Of a stretch of 64,000 nucleotides of DNA, positions 35,589 through 43,902 are shown one piece after another. Location of the stretch: NCBI GenBank assembly GCA_964512955.1, contig CAZEKX010000001.1:1-64000 (forward strand), read 5' to 3'. The notes under the pieces were generated by a model that had not been told where the DNA came from, made no database searches, and worked only from the letters and a program-made list of their open reading frames with translations. This DNA comes from HGM04593 sp964512955. GTDB lineage: Bacteria > Bacteroidota > Bacteroidia > Bacteroidales > Bacteroidaceae. How positions within the stretch are numbered: the stretch's first letter is position 1; each line of letters starts with the position of its first letter. The position numbers were made by a program, and so were the translations under genes.

Positions 35589-36350
35589 ATGAGAATTAAA
35601 TTATTAGGAACAGGAACATCTACCGGAGTACCGGAATTAGGTTGCTCGTGTGAGGTGTGTACATCGTCCGACCCACGCGACTCCCGTTTGCGTTGCTCGG
35701 CAATGGTTGAGGATGACAACGTGCGTCTGCTCATCGATTGCGGTCCCGATTTCCGTACTCAACTGCTGCATGAACCTTTTCGTAAAATAGATGCTGTTAT
35801 TCTCACCCATAAGCATTACGACCATGTGGCAGGGCTCGACGACCTGCGTCCATTCTGTTTCTCAGGCGACATACCTGTATATGCCGAACACGAAACCGAG
35901 ATGCAGGTACGTAATATATTTCCGTATTGTTTTACCGAAAAGAAATATCCCGGAGTACCCAATCTGCAACTCTGTACGGTGGACATAGATACTCCATTTA
36001 AAATTAAACATCTTGAGATAATTCCCATAAGAGTGTTTCATGGTAAGATGCCCATTGCCGGATATAGAATAGGGAAGTTGGCATATATTACCGATATGAG
36101 TTTTATTGAACCTGGAGAATTGGAGAAGTTACGTGGAGTAGAGGTGTTGGTTATGAATGCATTGAGATATTCAAAACCCCATAGAACACACCAAACAGTA
36201 CTTGAAGCACTTAGAATAGTTGATAATCTTAAACCGCGTGAAACATATTTCACACATCTCATGCATCATATCGGCCTGCACGCAAAGATTGAGAAATGTC
36301 TGCCGGTGGGGGTACATCTTGGTTACGATGGCTTAGAGATAGAAATATAA
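35589..36350 (+). CDS. MBL-fold metallo-hydrolase (PhnP-like)
   Basis: The 253-residue beta-lactamase-fold hydrolase begins MRIKLLGTGTSTGVPELGCSC, as in PhnP-type phosphodiesterases. It has an extra Cys pair (CSCEVC) near the N-terminus, the metal motif LTHKHYDHVAGLDDL, a later ITDMSFIE, and a C-terminal THLMHHIGLH. The substrate is unknown; cyclic phosphodiesters are plausible from the family. It is coupled to murB. The stop codon lies within a palindromic terminator. Confidence 0.85.
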   Translation: MRIKLLGTGTSTGVPELGCSCEVCTSSDPRDSRLRCSAMVEDDNVRLLIDCGPDFRTQLLHEPFRKIDAVILTHKHYDHVAGLDDLRPFCFSGDIPVYAEHETEMQVRNIFPYCFTEKKYPGVPNLQLCTVDIDTPFKIKHLEIIPIRVFHGKMPIAGYRIGKLAYITDMSFIEPGELEKLRGVEVLVMNALRYSKPHRTHQTVLEALRIVDNLKPRETYFTHLMHHIGLHAKIEKCLPVGVHLGYDGLEIEI

Positions 36351-36378
36351 CAACGAACATGTTCGTTGTTATATTTCT
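36341..36378. terminator. 38-bp perfect palindrome overlapping a stop codon
   Basis: AGAAATATAACAACGAACA and its exact complement form an uninterrupted palindrome that includes the stop codon of the metallo-hydrolase gene. It serves two convergent genes. Confidence 0.8.
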
Positions 36379-36399
36379 ATGTGGTAATTTCAACCTCTA

Positions 36400-36888
36400 T
36401 TACTCAATTGTAATCTGTTTGTTTGCCTCTTTATGTTCGGCAGGCATCTTTTTGGGTATCTCAATATTAAGAACACCATCGGTAACCTTTGCTTGAATCT
36501 TGCCGGCATCTACATCGTCCGGAAGAATAAGTGTCTGTTGAAATTTTGTATATGAGAACTCGCGACGCAAATATCGTCCTTTTCTATCCTCTTCGTTCTT
36601 TTCGTTGTGTTCATTATCCGAACAATTACATTTACCATCTTTCTCAGTACAATTGCAGTTTTTCTCCATTGTGATGGTGAGGTCGTTTTCTGAATTAAGA
36701 TGAATCTTGAAGTCCGATTTTGTCATACCGGGTGCGGCAACCTCTACTGTATATTTGTTTTCACACTCAATAACATTGATAGCAGGTGCAGTTGCATTGC
36801 CACGTATCATCCACTCATTGTTAAAGAAATCGTTAAAAATGCTGGGAATCCAGTGCTGCGTTGTACCGCGTTTTACAGGCATACTCAT
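36400..36888 (-). CDS. Hsp20 small heat shock protein with a Cys-rich insert
   Basis: This ATP-independent chaperone has about 162 residues. The alpha-crystallin domain runs from about 38 to 155 (YTVEVAAPGMTKSDFKI ... FQQTLILPDDVDAGKIQAKVTDGVLNIEIPK). An unusual acidic insert carries C78, C80, C87 and C89 in NCNCTEKDGKCNCSDNEHN, followed by the usual GRYLRREFSYTKF. Start ATG 36888 (MSMPVKRG) is used; ATG 36882 is possible, and the frame extends to 36927 without support. The two CxC pairs could bind metal or sense redox state, which is inference. Confidence 0.9.
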   Translation of the reverse strand: MSMPVKRGTTQHWIPSIFNDFFNNEWMIRGNATAPAINVIECENKYTVEVAAPGMTKSDFKIHLNSENDLTITMEKNCNCTEKDGKCNCSDNEHNEKNEEDRKGRYLRREFSYTKFQQTLILPDDVDAGKIQAKVTDGVLNIEIPKKMPAEHKEANKQITIE

Positions 36889-37029
36889 TTTTTTTGAAGT
36901 TTTAATGGTTAAACATGGTAGAACCACTCATGGTGGTTCCTATGCCTATAAAATGTATTTCTTGGTTATTTGGTTCTTCTCTTTTGCAAATTTTGAACAG
37001 ATTTCTAATCTGTTAGCATAAGAACCGTT

Positions 37030-38109
37030 TTATGCGATACATCCTGTTCCCTCAATCTCCACCAAAAGTTCTCTACGGCAAATATCACATTTCAGGTAAA
37101 TCTTCTGTGGAGCAGGGTAGTTATTATCCATAAACTCTTTTATGGCTTTAATGTCTTCATCATGTTTGACATATACTCTAAGTGTTGAGTATTTTGTCGA
37201 TGTACAGTTAGTGGGTATGTTCTTTGGCGATATAAGACAATTCATAATCTCCATTGTGGCAGATGTTTGAATAACACTGTCATTAGAACAAATGCTCTCT
37301 TCGCCTTTAATGGCCGCTGTTCCCGAGATGTATATATGATCATCCACTAACCTTGCACGTTCAAACTTAGGAGTAGTCTTGCACTCGCTCATGCCTGCCA
37401 AAACATTTTGGGAGTAGTTGTGTGCGGCAATTTGCATTGGGTTGTCTATGGCTGTGTTTGTCGTATTTCCCTTCGATGCAAAAATTTCAACCATTATACC
37501 ACCGCCGTTTTGTCCTATACCGGTTGCCGATGGGTAACCATTCTGCCACTCTGTTTGTGAGTAAAACGAACTGCGAGCATCGTTGAACTCCTGGTAGTTC
37601 TGTAAACCGTTTTGCTCACCTGTTATGTCGTTAATGTAATTCCATTGACGGTATATATCGTTAATGGAGAATCCCTCTTTTATAAGAATGTTATGTAAAG
37701 TATCGAAGATAATCCTCGATTGCTCTTTTACAGAGCAATCTAAATCCTTGCAAATAATTCCTGCGGTTATAAGTTCTCTATTCTCACCTTTTTTAAGAAC
37801 AGTATATTGTTGTTTGCGTTCAACAACCGTATCGTCATCGTACATAACAAGTACTTCGGCAACAAGTGAAGTTCCGTAGGGCTTCTGTGCAACATAACTT
37901 ATAAGTGTGTTGTTATCAAAGAAATTACCAATGCACTCTTTTATTATATCTGTGTTATACAGATACTCCGCATTATCTTTTGGTTGGTGAAAGAATGTAA
38001 TCTTAATGATATTCTGACATGCAGATAATTGCTCCAATACAGAGAGGCACATCTCTTTGAAATCCCCCTCTTTTGTTGCCGAGAATATAATCTGTTCCTT
38101 GTTAAACAT
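37030..38109 (-). CDS. chorismatase/RidA-superfamily-like protein
   Basis: The 359-residue protein has a C-terminal RidA-like half with GYPSATGIGQNGGGIMVEIFA, then RARLVDDHIYISGTAAIKGEES and LRVYVKHDEDIKAI. The arrangement of a divergent N-terminal RidA-like half and a conserved C-terminal half resembles chorismatases of the FkbO/Hyg5 type, which hydrolyse chorismate. The C-terminus has two Cys (CDICRRELLVEIEG). No biosynthetic genes are next to it, so the substrate is unproven. Confidence 0.6.
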   Translation of the reverse strand: MFNKEQIIFSATKEGDFKEMCLSVLEQLSACQNIIKITFFHQPKDNAEYLYNTDIIKECIGNFFDNNTLISYVAQKPYGTSLVAEVLVMYDDDTVVERKQQYTVLKKGENRELITAGIICKDLDCSVKEQSRIIFDTLHNILIKEGFSINDIYRQWNYINDITGEQNGLQNYQEFNDARSSFYSQTEWQNGYPSATGIGQNGGGIMVEIFASKGNTTNTAIDNPMQIAAHNYSQNVLAGMSECKTTPKFERARLVDDHIYISGTAAIKGEESICSNDSVIQTSATMEIMNCLISPKNIPTNCTSTKYSTLRVYVKHDEDIKAIKEFMDNNYPAPQKIYLKCDICRRELLVEIEGTGCIA

Positions 38110-38229
38110 TCTTTGCTTGTTATCTTTTTTGTGAGTTACAGCGTTGTTTTTCCGTTATGCCGTTTCAGGTTGCGAATTTACAAAATTTTCCCGACAAATA
38201 GTCTTTGTTGTACAACTTTCTCTATAATA

Positions 38230-38694
38230 TCAAAGCAGTTTAAAGCGAAGACGCAGTGTTCCATTCTCCCAACTATGACTTATAATTTTGAACACTCCAA
38301 TCTGTGATGTGTTTTCTACGTGTGTACCAATACATGCACAAGTATCGTAATCGCCCACACGTACCAAGCGTAGAGTGTCGCTTGCATCTGCCGGCAATTT
38401 TCCCAAATCAACATCATCGGGTACATCGGCACGTGTACAATATTCTATAGTAACCTGCATGTTTTGTGATATAATCTCATTTACCTTCTCCTCTATGGCT
38501 GTAATCTGCTCTTCTGTTGGCGCAGTTGTCAATGTATAGTCGCATTTACTCTTTTTGCGTTCTATGTGCGCATTTCTACTTCTCTCGCAACCGAACATAC
38601 GTACCATTGTTTGGTTCAATATATGTTCAACAGTATGCATAGGCGGGTATTCTGCCTTGTTGTGGTCGTTAAGTATGGGCGTTTCGGTAGTCAT
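38230..38694 (-). CDS. AlaX-like trans-editing protein
   Basis: The 154-residue protein contains the second additional domain of alanyl/threonyl-tRNA synthetases without a synthetase core: MHTVEHILNQTM supplies HxxxH and CIGTHVENTSQIG supplies the CxxxH pair. Free AlaX proteins hydrolyse mischarged Ser- or Gly-tRNA(Ala). The first 20 residues (MTTETPILNDHNK...) are nearly identical to those of the unrelated RhuM-Fic protein upstream. Those residues precede the editing fold and look added. The gene starts a few bases downstream of the Fic stop on the same strand. Confidence 0.8.
   Translation of the reverse strand: MTTETPILNDHNKAEYPPMHTVEHILNQTMVRMFGCERSRNAHIERKKSKCDYTLTTAPTEEQITAIEEKVNEIISQNMQVTIEYCTRADVPDDVDLGKLPADASDTLRLVRVGDYDTCACIGTHVENTSQIGVFKIISHSWENGTLRLRFKLL
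38635..38694. repeat. 60-bp direct repeat, copy in alaX-like gene
   Basis: This segment, exactly codons 1-20 of the AlaX-like gene, matches 39686-39745 at 51 of 60 positions in the same orientation. Three differences fall in one codon (Ala versus Gln) and the other six are synonymous. Confidence 0.9.
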
Positions 38695-38698
38695 TATA

Positions 38699-39745
38699 TT
38701 ATTGGTTTTGTTGGTTAATAAGGTTTACAACAACTTTAATCATTATGTCCTTTTCTTCGGTGCTGCTCTCGGCAATCATAAGTGTGAGTGCTACAAGTGT
38801 GTTGTCGGCTATTCGCTTGCTGCCATCGGCACGGTAAAGTATTCCGTTGCGTTCCATAAACCATAGGAACAGCATTGCCGCAATACGCTTGTTGCCATCG
38901 TTGAATGAGTGGTTCTTTGTTACAAGATAGAGTAGTGTTGCAGCTTTTTCCTCAACGCTTGGATATAGTTCCTCGCCACCGAATGTCTGGTAAATCTGCC
39001 CGATTGAACTCTTGAATGAATTGTCCTTTTCGTTGGCAAACAGTTCACTCTCTCCAAATTTCTCTTTCAGGCTCATTATTGCTTCCATTGCATTCTCGTA
39101 TGTTGCATGGAAACGTTCTTTGCTTGTAGTCTTGTCAATTGTCAGTTGCTGATAGTCGTAACGGTCGAGCGTGTCGAGTGCGTAAACGTAATCGGCAACA
39201 ACAGAGAACAATCCTTTTGATTGGTCATCGGTAAGTTTCTCCTGTGCATTGACAGTGTTTGCCATCAAACGAACAACATCTTTCAGTTCGTTATAATGCT
39301 CAATGCGTATTTTGTCATTTATGGCATAACCTTTAACAATGTAGTCTTTAAGTACGCGGTTTGCCCAAATGCGGAATTGTGTACCTCTCTTGCTTTTAAC
39401 TCTGTAACCGACAGAGGTTATCATTTCGATATTATAGTGCTCTACTTGGTATGTTTTACCATCTGTGGCAGTTGTCGCAAAATTTGCGACAACTGGTAAG
39501 CCCTCCAATTCTTCTTTTAGTGCATTGTTGATGTGTTTACCAATTGTTTTTATGTCTCTGCCAAATAAAAGAGCAATTTGTGAACGGTTGAGCCAAACTG
39601 TTTCATTTTCCAATTTGACATCAAGTGAAATTGTATTGTCTTCACTTGTGTATATTGTAATTGGTGATATCTCAGGCTCGCCGTTATGCATAGGTGGGTA
39701 CTCCTGTTTGTTGTGGTCGTTAAGTATTGGTGTTTCGGTGGTCAT
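38699..39745 (-). CDS. RhuM-Fic/Doc fusion protein
   Basis: The 348-residue protein has an N-terminal RhuM-type domain (about 25-150; VWLNRSQIALLFGRDIKTIGKHI, VGYRVKSKRGTQFRIWANRVLKDYI). A C-terminal Fic/Doc domain has the motif HSFNDGNKRIAAMLFLWF. The GNKR ending is Doc-like rather than the GNGR of AMP-transferring Fic proteins, so phosphorylation or another transfer is possible. No small antidote gene is seen beside it. The start is ATG 39745; upstream frame to 39775 is not supported. Its first 20 codons are duplicated at the start of the AlaX-like gene. Confidence 0.85.
   Translation of the reverse strand: MTTETPILNDHNKQEYPPMHNGEPEISPITIYTSEDNTISLDVKLENETVWLNRSQIALLFGRDIKTIGKHINNALKEELEGLPVVANFATTATDGKTYQVEHYNIEMITSVGYRVKSKRGTQFRIWANRVLKDYIVKGYAINDKIRIEHYNELKDVVRLMANTVNAQEKLTDDQSKGLFSVVADYVYALDTLDRYDYQQLTIDKTTSKERFHATYENAMEAIMSLKEKFGESELFANEKDNSFKSSIGQIYQTFGGEELYPSVEEKAATLLYLVTKNHSFNDGNKRIAAMLFLWFMERNGILYRADGSKRIADNTLVALTLMIAESSTEEKDIMIKVVVNLINQQNQ
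39686..39745. repeat. 60-bp direct repeat, copy in rhuM-fic gene
   Basis: This is codons 1-20 of the RhuM-Fic gene and the partner of 38635-38694. The two copies bracket the rest of the Fic gene, so recombination between them would remove it and leave an intact AlaX-like gene. Confidence 0.9.
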
Positions 39746-39778
39746 AGGTTGTTTTGGTTTGTTAGTTATTAACAAAAA

Positions 39779-39800
39779 AGAGTGTCAATATTGACACTCT
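39779..39800. terminator. palindrome between tRNA-His and rhuM-fic
   Basis: AGAGTGTCAAT / ATTGACACTCT is a perfect 22-bp palindrome followed by TTTT on the plus strand and by a T-run on the minus strand. It probably ends the tRNA transcript. Confidence 0.75.
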
Positions 39801-39804
39801 TTTG

Positions 39805-39879
39805 GGTGGATGGTGGGGCTCGAACCCACGACATTCAGAACCACAATCTGACGCTCTAACCAACTGAACTACAACCACC
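39805..39879 (-). tRNA. tRNA-His (GTG)
   Basis: The minus strand folds as a tRNA with a D arm (TAGTTCAGTTGGTTAGAG), an anticodon loop ATTGTGGTT giving anticodon GTG, and a T arm GTGGGTTCGAGCCCCAC. An extra 5' G (39879) faces C73, the hallmark of tRNA-His. CCA is not encoded. The acceptor stem GTGGTTG / CATCCAC has one T-T mismatch as I read it. A promoter box (39907-39914) lies just upstream. Confidence 0.95.
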
Positions 39880-39906
39880 ATGTCACTTTAATTCCCTAAA
39901 GCGTTG

Positions 39907-39914
39907 CAAAGGTA
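39907..39914 (-). promoter_or_regulatory. -7 promoter box upstream of tRNA-His
   Basis: The minus strand reads TACCTTTG, an exact TAnnTTTG box, 28 bp upstream of the tRNA 5' end. Confidence 0.6.
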
Positions 39915-39956
39915 AGAACATTTTTGTTACTATGCAAGTGTTTTTGCTGTTTTTTT

Positions 39957-39998
39957 ATCTGAATGCCCTCTTTTTTGCAAAAAAGAGGGTATTCAGAT
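39957..39998. terminator. inverted repeat after the aldehyde dehydrogenase gene
   Basis: ATCTGAATGCCCTCTTTTTT pairs, with one G-T pair, to the complementary stretch ending at 39998. It lies 5 bp beyond the stop. There is no clear T-run on the minus strand, so termination is likely but unproven. Confidence 0.5.
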
Positions 39999-40002
39999 AT
40001 AT

Positions 40003-41385
40003 TTATAGCAGTCTCTTTACAAGTCCAAACATTTTGTATGGCATATATCTGAATGGCAGGTCGAGCCATGTAGGTGTAACCACAATCGATTTCTTGTGTG
40101 AGAATGCATCGAAACTTTCGCGTCCATGATATTGTCCTATGCCGGAATTTCCAACACCTCCAAATGGTATATTCTCGTTTGCAATATGCATAATGGTATC
40201 GTTTATGCAGGCACCGCCCGATGACAGAACTTTTGTTAGTTCATATCCATTGCGTACATTACCAAAATAGTAAAGTGCAAGTGGTTTTTCGCGTTTGCGT
40301 ACAAAATTCACTACTTCTTCTCGTGTGTCAAATGTAATCATTGGCAGTACCGGTCCAAAAATCTCTTCCTGCATCACCGGTGCATCAATGGATACATTGT
40401 CGAGCAGGGTAGGTTCAATATAGCGTTCTTTTTTGTCGTTGCTTCCTCCAGATGCAATTTCTCCATTATCAATATACGAAGCAACACGTTCAAATGCTTT
40501 GTCGTTCACCATGCGCACAAAGTGTTTGCTTTCTTTTATGTTCTCGCCATGCAATTTATGCAGTGCATCACTAAACTCCTTAACGAATACCTCTTTTACA
40601 GCACTATGTATAAGCAGATAGTCGGGGGCTATACATGTTTGTCCTGCATTAAGTGTCTTGCCCCATGCTATGCGTCGTGCAGCAATCTTAATATCTGCAT
40701 CCTTGTCAACAATGCATGGACTTTTTCCGCCTAACTCAAGAACTACCGGTGTTAAGTGCTTTGCCGCAGCCTCCATTACTTTGCGTCCCAAGGTGGGGCT
40801 TCCTGTAAAGAAAATTATATCGAACTTTTCGTTGAAGAGCAAACTATTTACATCTCTGTTGCCCTGAACTATGGTAATATATTTTTCGTCGAATGTCTCT
40901 TTAATCATCTGCTCCAGTACGTCCGATACATTAGGTACATAGGGCGACGGTTTAAGTACTGCGGTACATCCTGCCGAAATGGCACCAACCAACGGATTTA
41001 ACAGCAGTTGAACAGGGTAGTTCCATGGTGAAACAATTAGAGCATTTCCAAGTGGTTCACTTACAGTGTAACTACGCGAAGGCATCATCTTAAGAGGTGT
41101 ACAGTGTCGTTTACGACGCATCCAACTCTTTAAATGAGCAAGGTGGTTCTTTATCTCTCCTTTTACAATGCTGGTCTCGGTAACAACAGCCTCCTCTTTC
41201 GACTTGTGCAGGTCGTTCCACAAAGCATCGTATATTTTGTTCTCCCAACGCTCAAGTGCCGACAAAAGTCTCTTTAGTTGCTCTTTACGAAATGCATACT
41301 CAAGTGTTGTACCTGTGGCAAAGAAATCGCGTTGTTTCAATACGATATCTCTTATCTCTTCTGCCGACATATTCTTTCTGTTCAT
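40003..41385 (-). CDS. aldehyde dehydrogenase (class 3-like)
   Basis: This 460-residue NAD(P)-dependent enzyme oxidises aldehydes, probably fatty or aromatic ones given its similarity to the short membrane-associated class 3 type. Motifs: NALIVSPWNYPVQLLLNPL (Rossmann region), FFTGSPTLGRKVM, the catalytic Glu in VVLELGGKSPCIV and the catalytic Cys in LNAGQTCIAPDY. The C-terminus ends in a basic hydrophobic tail (RYMPYKMFGLVKRLL). It is 9 bp downstream of an SDR gene, suggesting an alcohol/aldehyde pair. Confidence 0.93.
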   Translation of the reverse strand: MNRKNMSAEEIRDIVLKQRDFFATGTTLEYAFRKEQLKRLLSALERWENKIYDALWNDLHKSKEEAVVTETSIVKGEIKNHLAHLKSWMRRKRHCTPLKMMPSRSYTVSEPLGNALIVSPWNYPVQLLLNPLVGAISAGCTAVLKPSPYVPNVSDVLEQMIKETFDEKYITIVQGNRDVNSLLFNEKFDIIFFTGSPTLGRKVMEAAAKHLTPVVLELGGKSPCIVDKDADIKIAARRIAWGKTLNAGQTCIAPDYLLIHSAVKEVFVKEFSDALHKLHGENIKESKHFVRMVNDKAFERVASYIDNGEIASGGSNDKKERYIEPTLLDNVSIDAPVMQEEIFGPVLPMITFDTREEVVNFVRKREKPLALYYFGNVRNGYELTKVLSSGGACINDTIMHIANENIPFGGVGNSGIGQYHGRESFDAFSHKKSIVVTPTWLDLPFRYMPYKMFGLVKRLL

Positions 41386-41394
41386 AACTTCTTA

Positions 41395-42207
41395 CTACTG
41401 TTTTCTTCCGGTGAAATTATCCATTGCATGGAAAATACCTACCACTTCGCCAAAGATATAATCGAAAATCGATGTAGGCAACAATGCTTGACAGAATCGT
41501 ATAAAATGGTATCCGAAAGGAATACCTTTGAAATTTCTGTTCTTCTCAATAGCCTTTAAAATCTTTTTTACGGTAGGCTCGGGTTTTAATATGGGGAATA
41601 TACGTGAATATACTCCGTCGAACATACCGGTGTTTATGAAGTAGGGTGCAATGGTTGTAATACGCACCTTGCTTTTTGCCTGTTGCAGTTCAATACGTAC
41701 AGAGTCGCTCCAACCTATTACAGCCCATTTGCTTGCGGCATATACCGACATCTTTGGGTTCGACAACATTCCTGCTGCCGATGCAATATTACATATATGC
41801 CCATGGTTACGTGTAATCATATCGGGCAATACCTGTGCCGCCAGTACCATAGGTGCAGTGGCATTAATATTCATAGTACGTTCTATCTCATTAATTTTCA
41901 GTTTATCGAAAGTATTGTTACTTGTAACAATACCTGCATTGTTTATGAGAATATCAATATTTCCACACTCGGCACAGGTCTTCTCGTATGTTGCTACAAC
42001 CTCGTTGTTGTTCGACACATCTACCTTGTAACCCTTTATATCTCCAATACTCTTAAACTCCTCTATGGTTTCTTCAATACCCTTTTCGTTTATATCCCAA
42101 ACTACAACACAACGTGCACCTTTCTCCAGTGCCATGCGTCCCATTAAGCGACCAATGCCCGATGCTCCACCGGTTATCAGTACGCAACTGCCTTTAATTT
42201 TTGTCAT
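41395..42207 (-). CDS. short-chain dehydrogenase/reductase
   Basis: The 270-residue SDR has the cofactor motif LITGGASGIGRLMG, the NNAG motif and the catalytic pattern Ser (IASAAG) with YAASK. The C-terminus is longer than in classical SDRs and hydrophobic (FIRFCQALLPTSIFDYIFGEVVG), as in membrane-associated acyl or sterol reductases. It is cotranscribed with the aldehyde dehydrogenase. The substrate is unknown. Confidence 0.9.
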   Translation of the reverse strand: MTKIKGSCVLITGGASGIGRLMGRMALEKGARCVVVWDINEKGIEETIEEFKSIGDIKGYKVDVSNNNEVVATYEKTCAECGNIDILINNAGIVTSNNTFDKLKINEIERTMNINATAPMVLAAQVLPDMITRNHGHICNIASAAGMLSNPKMSVYAASKWAVIGWSDSVRIELQQAKSKVRITTIAPYFINTGMFDGVYSRIFPILKPEPTVKKILKAIEKNRNFKGIPFGYHFIRFCQALLPTSIFDYIFGEVVGIFHAMDNFTGRKQ

Positions 42208-42505
42208 AACTTTAGAAGTTGTTTAAATTTCTAAAAAATTAATTCTTAATAGAAGCCGAAATATTTCACCGTTTTTTATATTCAAAAATGTCTGTTTCTC
42301 TCTTTTTTAGTCCACTATACGCTCTTAAAATTAATAAACATCCTATTCTTGTTCTATAAAAACCTGGCGATATGAATTTAAACGGTTTCTTAATGTTCAA
42401 AATACACATTGTACTTAAACGAGTGCAAAATTACACTAAAATGAACAATAAAATAGGGTGCTTTTTGTCTCTCAAATGTTTAATTATGTAAAAAACTTCT
42501 TAATA
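42208..42505. other. AT-rich intergenic region
   Basis: This 300-bp gap between mscS and the SDR gene has a motif copy at 42214-42230 and a weak minus-strand box (TAATTTTG at 42426-42433). I see no gene or strong hairpin in it. Confidence 0.5.
42214..42230 (+). repeat. AAGTTGTTTAAATTT motif, copy 4
   Basis: AGAAGTTGTTTAAATTT lies 7 bp upstream of the SDR gene but in the opposite orientation to that gene. Confidence 0.5.
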
Positions 42506-43837
42506 TTATTTGGTTGTGCGATACGGCATTCCTTTAATTTTCTCAATGGGGTACGACGCCTCGAGTAAACCACTTATAATAGTGTCGCGTGCCGATGTAC
42601 TCTGGTAGGGGTATAGTTCAAATAGCGACATAACCGACGCGAAGTGTTCCATAATCTCAGCCTGTATGCTCTCGTACTGCGACCATTCGGTTGTCGATGT
42701 AAAGCAGTAGAATTGTACCGGCATCCCGTTCGATGTGGGAGCAAGTGTACGTACCATTATAAGCATATCCTTGCGTATCAAAGGATGATGCCTCAAATAC
42801 ATATCGGCATACGCTCTAAACAATCCTGCATTGGTTTCAATTGTACCATTGGGAATACCTGCATCGTTTGCAGTGTTGCTTATTTTTTCGTTAATGCTTT
42901 GCTCCTGTTTAAGCGATATATATTTATCGAATTCAGGGTCAATCCCTTTCAGTTTTTCAAGGAATTCGTTGTTACAAGGTTTAATGGTGTCCAATTTTAT
43001 GGTATATCCTCGTGCAATACGTCTGCCACCGCTTTCGCTCATTCCTCTCCAGTTTATAAAACTATTGTTTATGAGTGTGTAGGGTGGAATTGTGGCAATT
43101 GTGTTGTCGAAGTTACGCACCTTGACAATTGTCAGTGATATATCAATTACAGTACCGTTTATTGCACTGTCGGGAATCTCAATCCAGTCGCCCAAGCGCA
43201 CCATATCGTTCTCCAAAAGTAGAAATCCACCCACAAACCCCATTATACTATCCTTTGTTATGAGCATGAGTACAGCGGCAAATGCCCCCAAACCACCTAT
43301 GAGGTAAACCGGCGATTTATCGGTGAGAATAGATATTATAAGAATGGCAGTAATAATATACACCGTAATTTTTGCAACCTGAATGAACCCTTTAATAGGT
43401 CGGTCGTGAAACTTTCTGTTACGGAATGCAGTCTCGCCAACAGATGTTATTATAGCCGTTACAGCCATTGTAACAGCCACAACAAAGTATACCCATACAA
43501 CATTCTCAATGTAGTGTAGCAGAGTGGGGTTGTGCCCGAATGCCAAAGGTAAAAGAGTGTTCATTATCACAGGCGGAAGAATATGCGCCTGTTTGCGCAG
43601 AGCATTATGCTCCAGCAGTTTTGCAAGAAATGTATATTCTTTGTGTTTAAGTATACGTTTGGAAAGTGCCAGAGCAATCCTATATACAATTTCGGCAATC
43701 AGAAATGCGATAATGGCTATTATTATAATGTATATAACCGGTTCTGCTTTATCCAGCAGGTGTATAGGTACACCCAACGATGCCAGGAATCTTTTAATTT
43801 CCAGCATAATATGTTCTGTAATATTGGTGGTGTTCAT
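42506..43837 (-). CDS. mechanosensitive channel (MscS family)
   Basis: The 443-residue membrane protein has about five transmembrane helices followed by an MscS domain. The pore helix and beta domain are seen in YLIGGLGAFAAVLMLITKDSIMGFVGGFLL, then MVRLGDWIEIPDSAINGTVIDISLTIVKVRNFDNTIATIPPY. The size and DUF-like C-terminal domain resemble the YbdG/MscM branch. It protects against osmotic shock by letting solutes out. It stands alone on the minus strand. Confidence 0.92.
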   Translation of the reverse strand: MNTTNITEHIMLEIKRFLASLGVPIHLLDKAEPVIYIIIIAIIAFLIAEIVYRIALALSKRILKHKEYTFLAKLLEHNALRKQAHILPPVIMNTLLPLAFGHNPTLLHYIENVVWVYFVVAVTMAVTAIITSVGETAFRNRKFHDRPIKGFIQVAKITVYIITAILIISILTDKSPVYLIGGLGAFAAVLMLITKDSIMGFVGGFLLLENDMVRLGDWIEIPDSAINGTVIDISLTIVKVRNFDNTIATIPPYTLINNSFINWRGMSESGGRRIARGYTIKLDTIKPCNNEFLEKLKGIDPEFDKYISLKQEQSINEKISNTANDAGIPNGTIETNAGLFRAYADMYLRHHPLIRKDMLIMVRTLAPTSNGMPVQFYCFTSTTEWSQYESIQAEIMEHFASVMSLFELYPYQSTSARDTIISGLLEASYPIEKIKGMPYRTTK

Positions 43838-43902
43838 CTTTTTATACTATCTCTTAAAGAGTATAGTTAAGAAACAACCACACAAAGAAATTGTTTTAAT
43901 TA

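Noticed and set aside
39805..39879. tRNA-His as an attachment site for the phage-like locus or the Fic cassette
   Set aside because: No partial tRNA repeat or integrase was seen nearby, and the phage-like locus lies 11 kb away with no tRNA at its edges.
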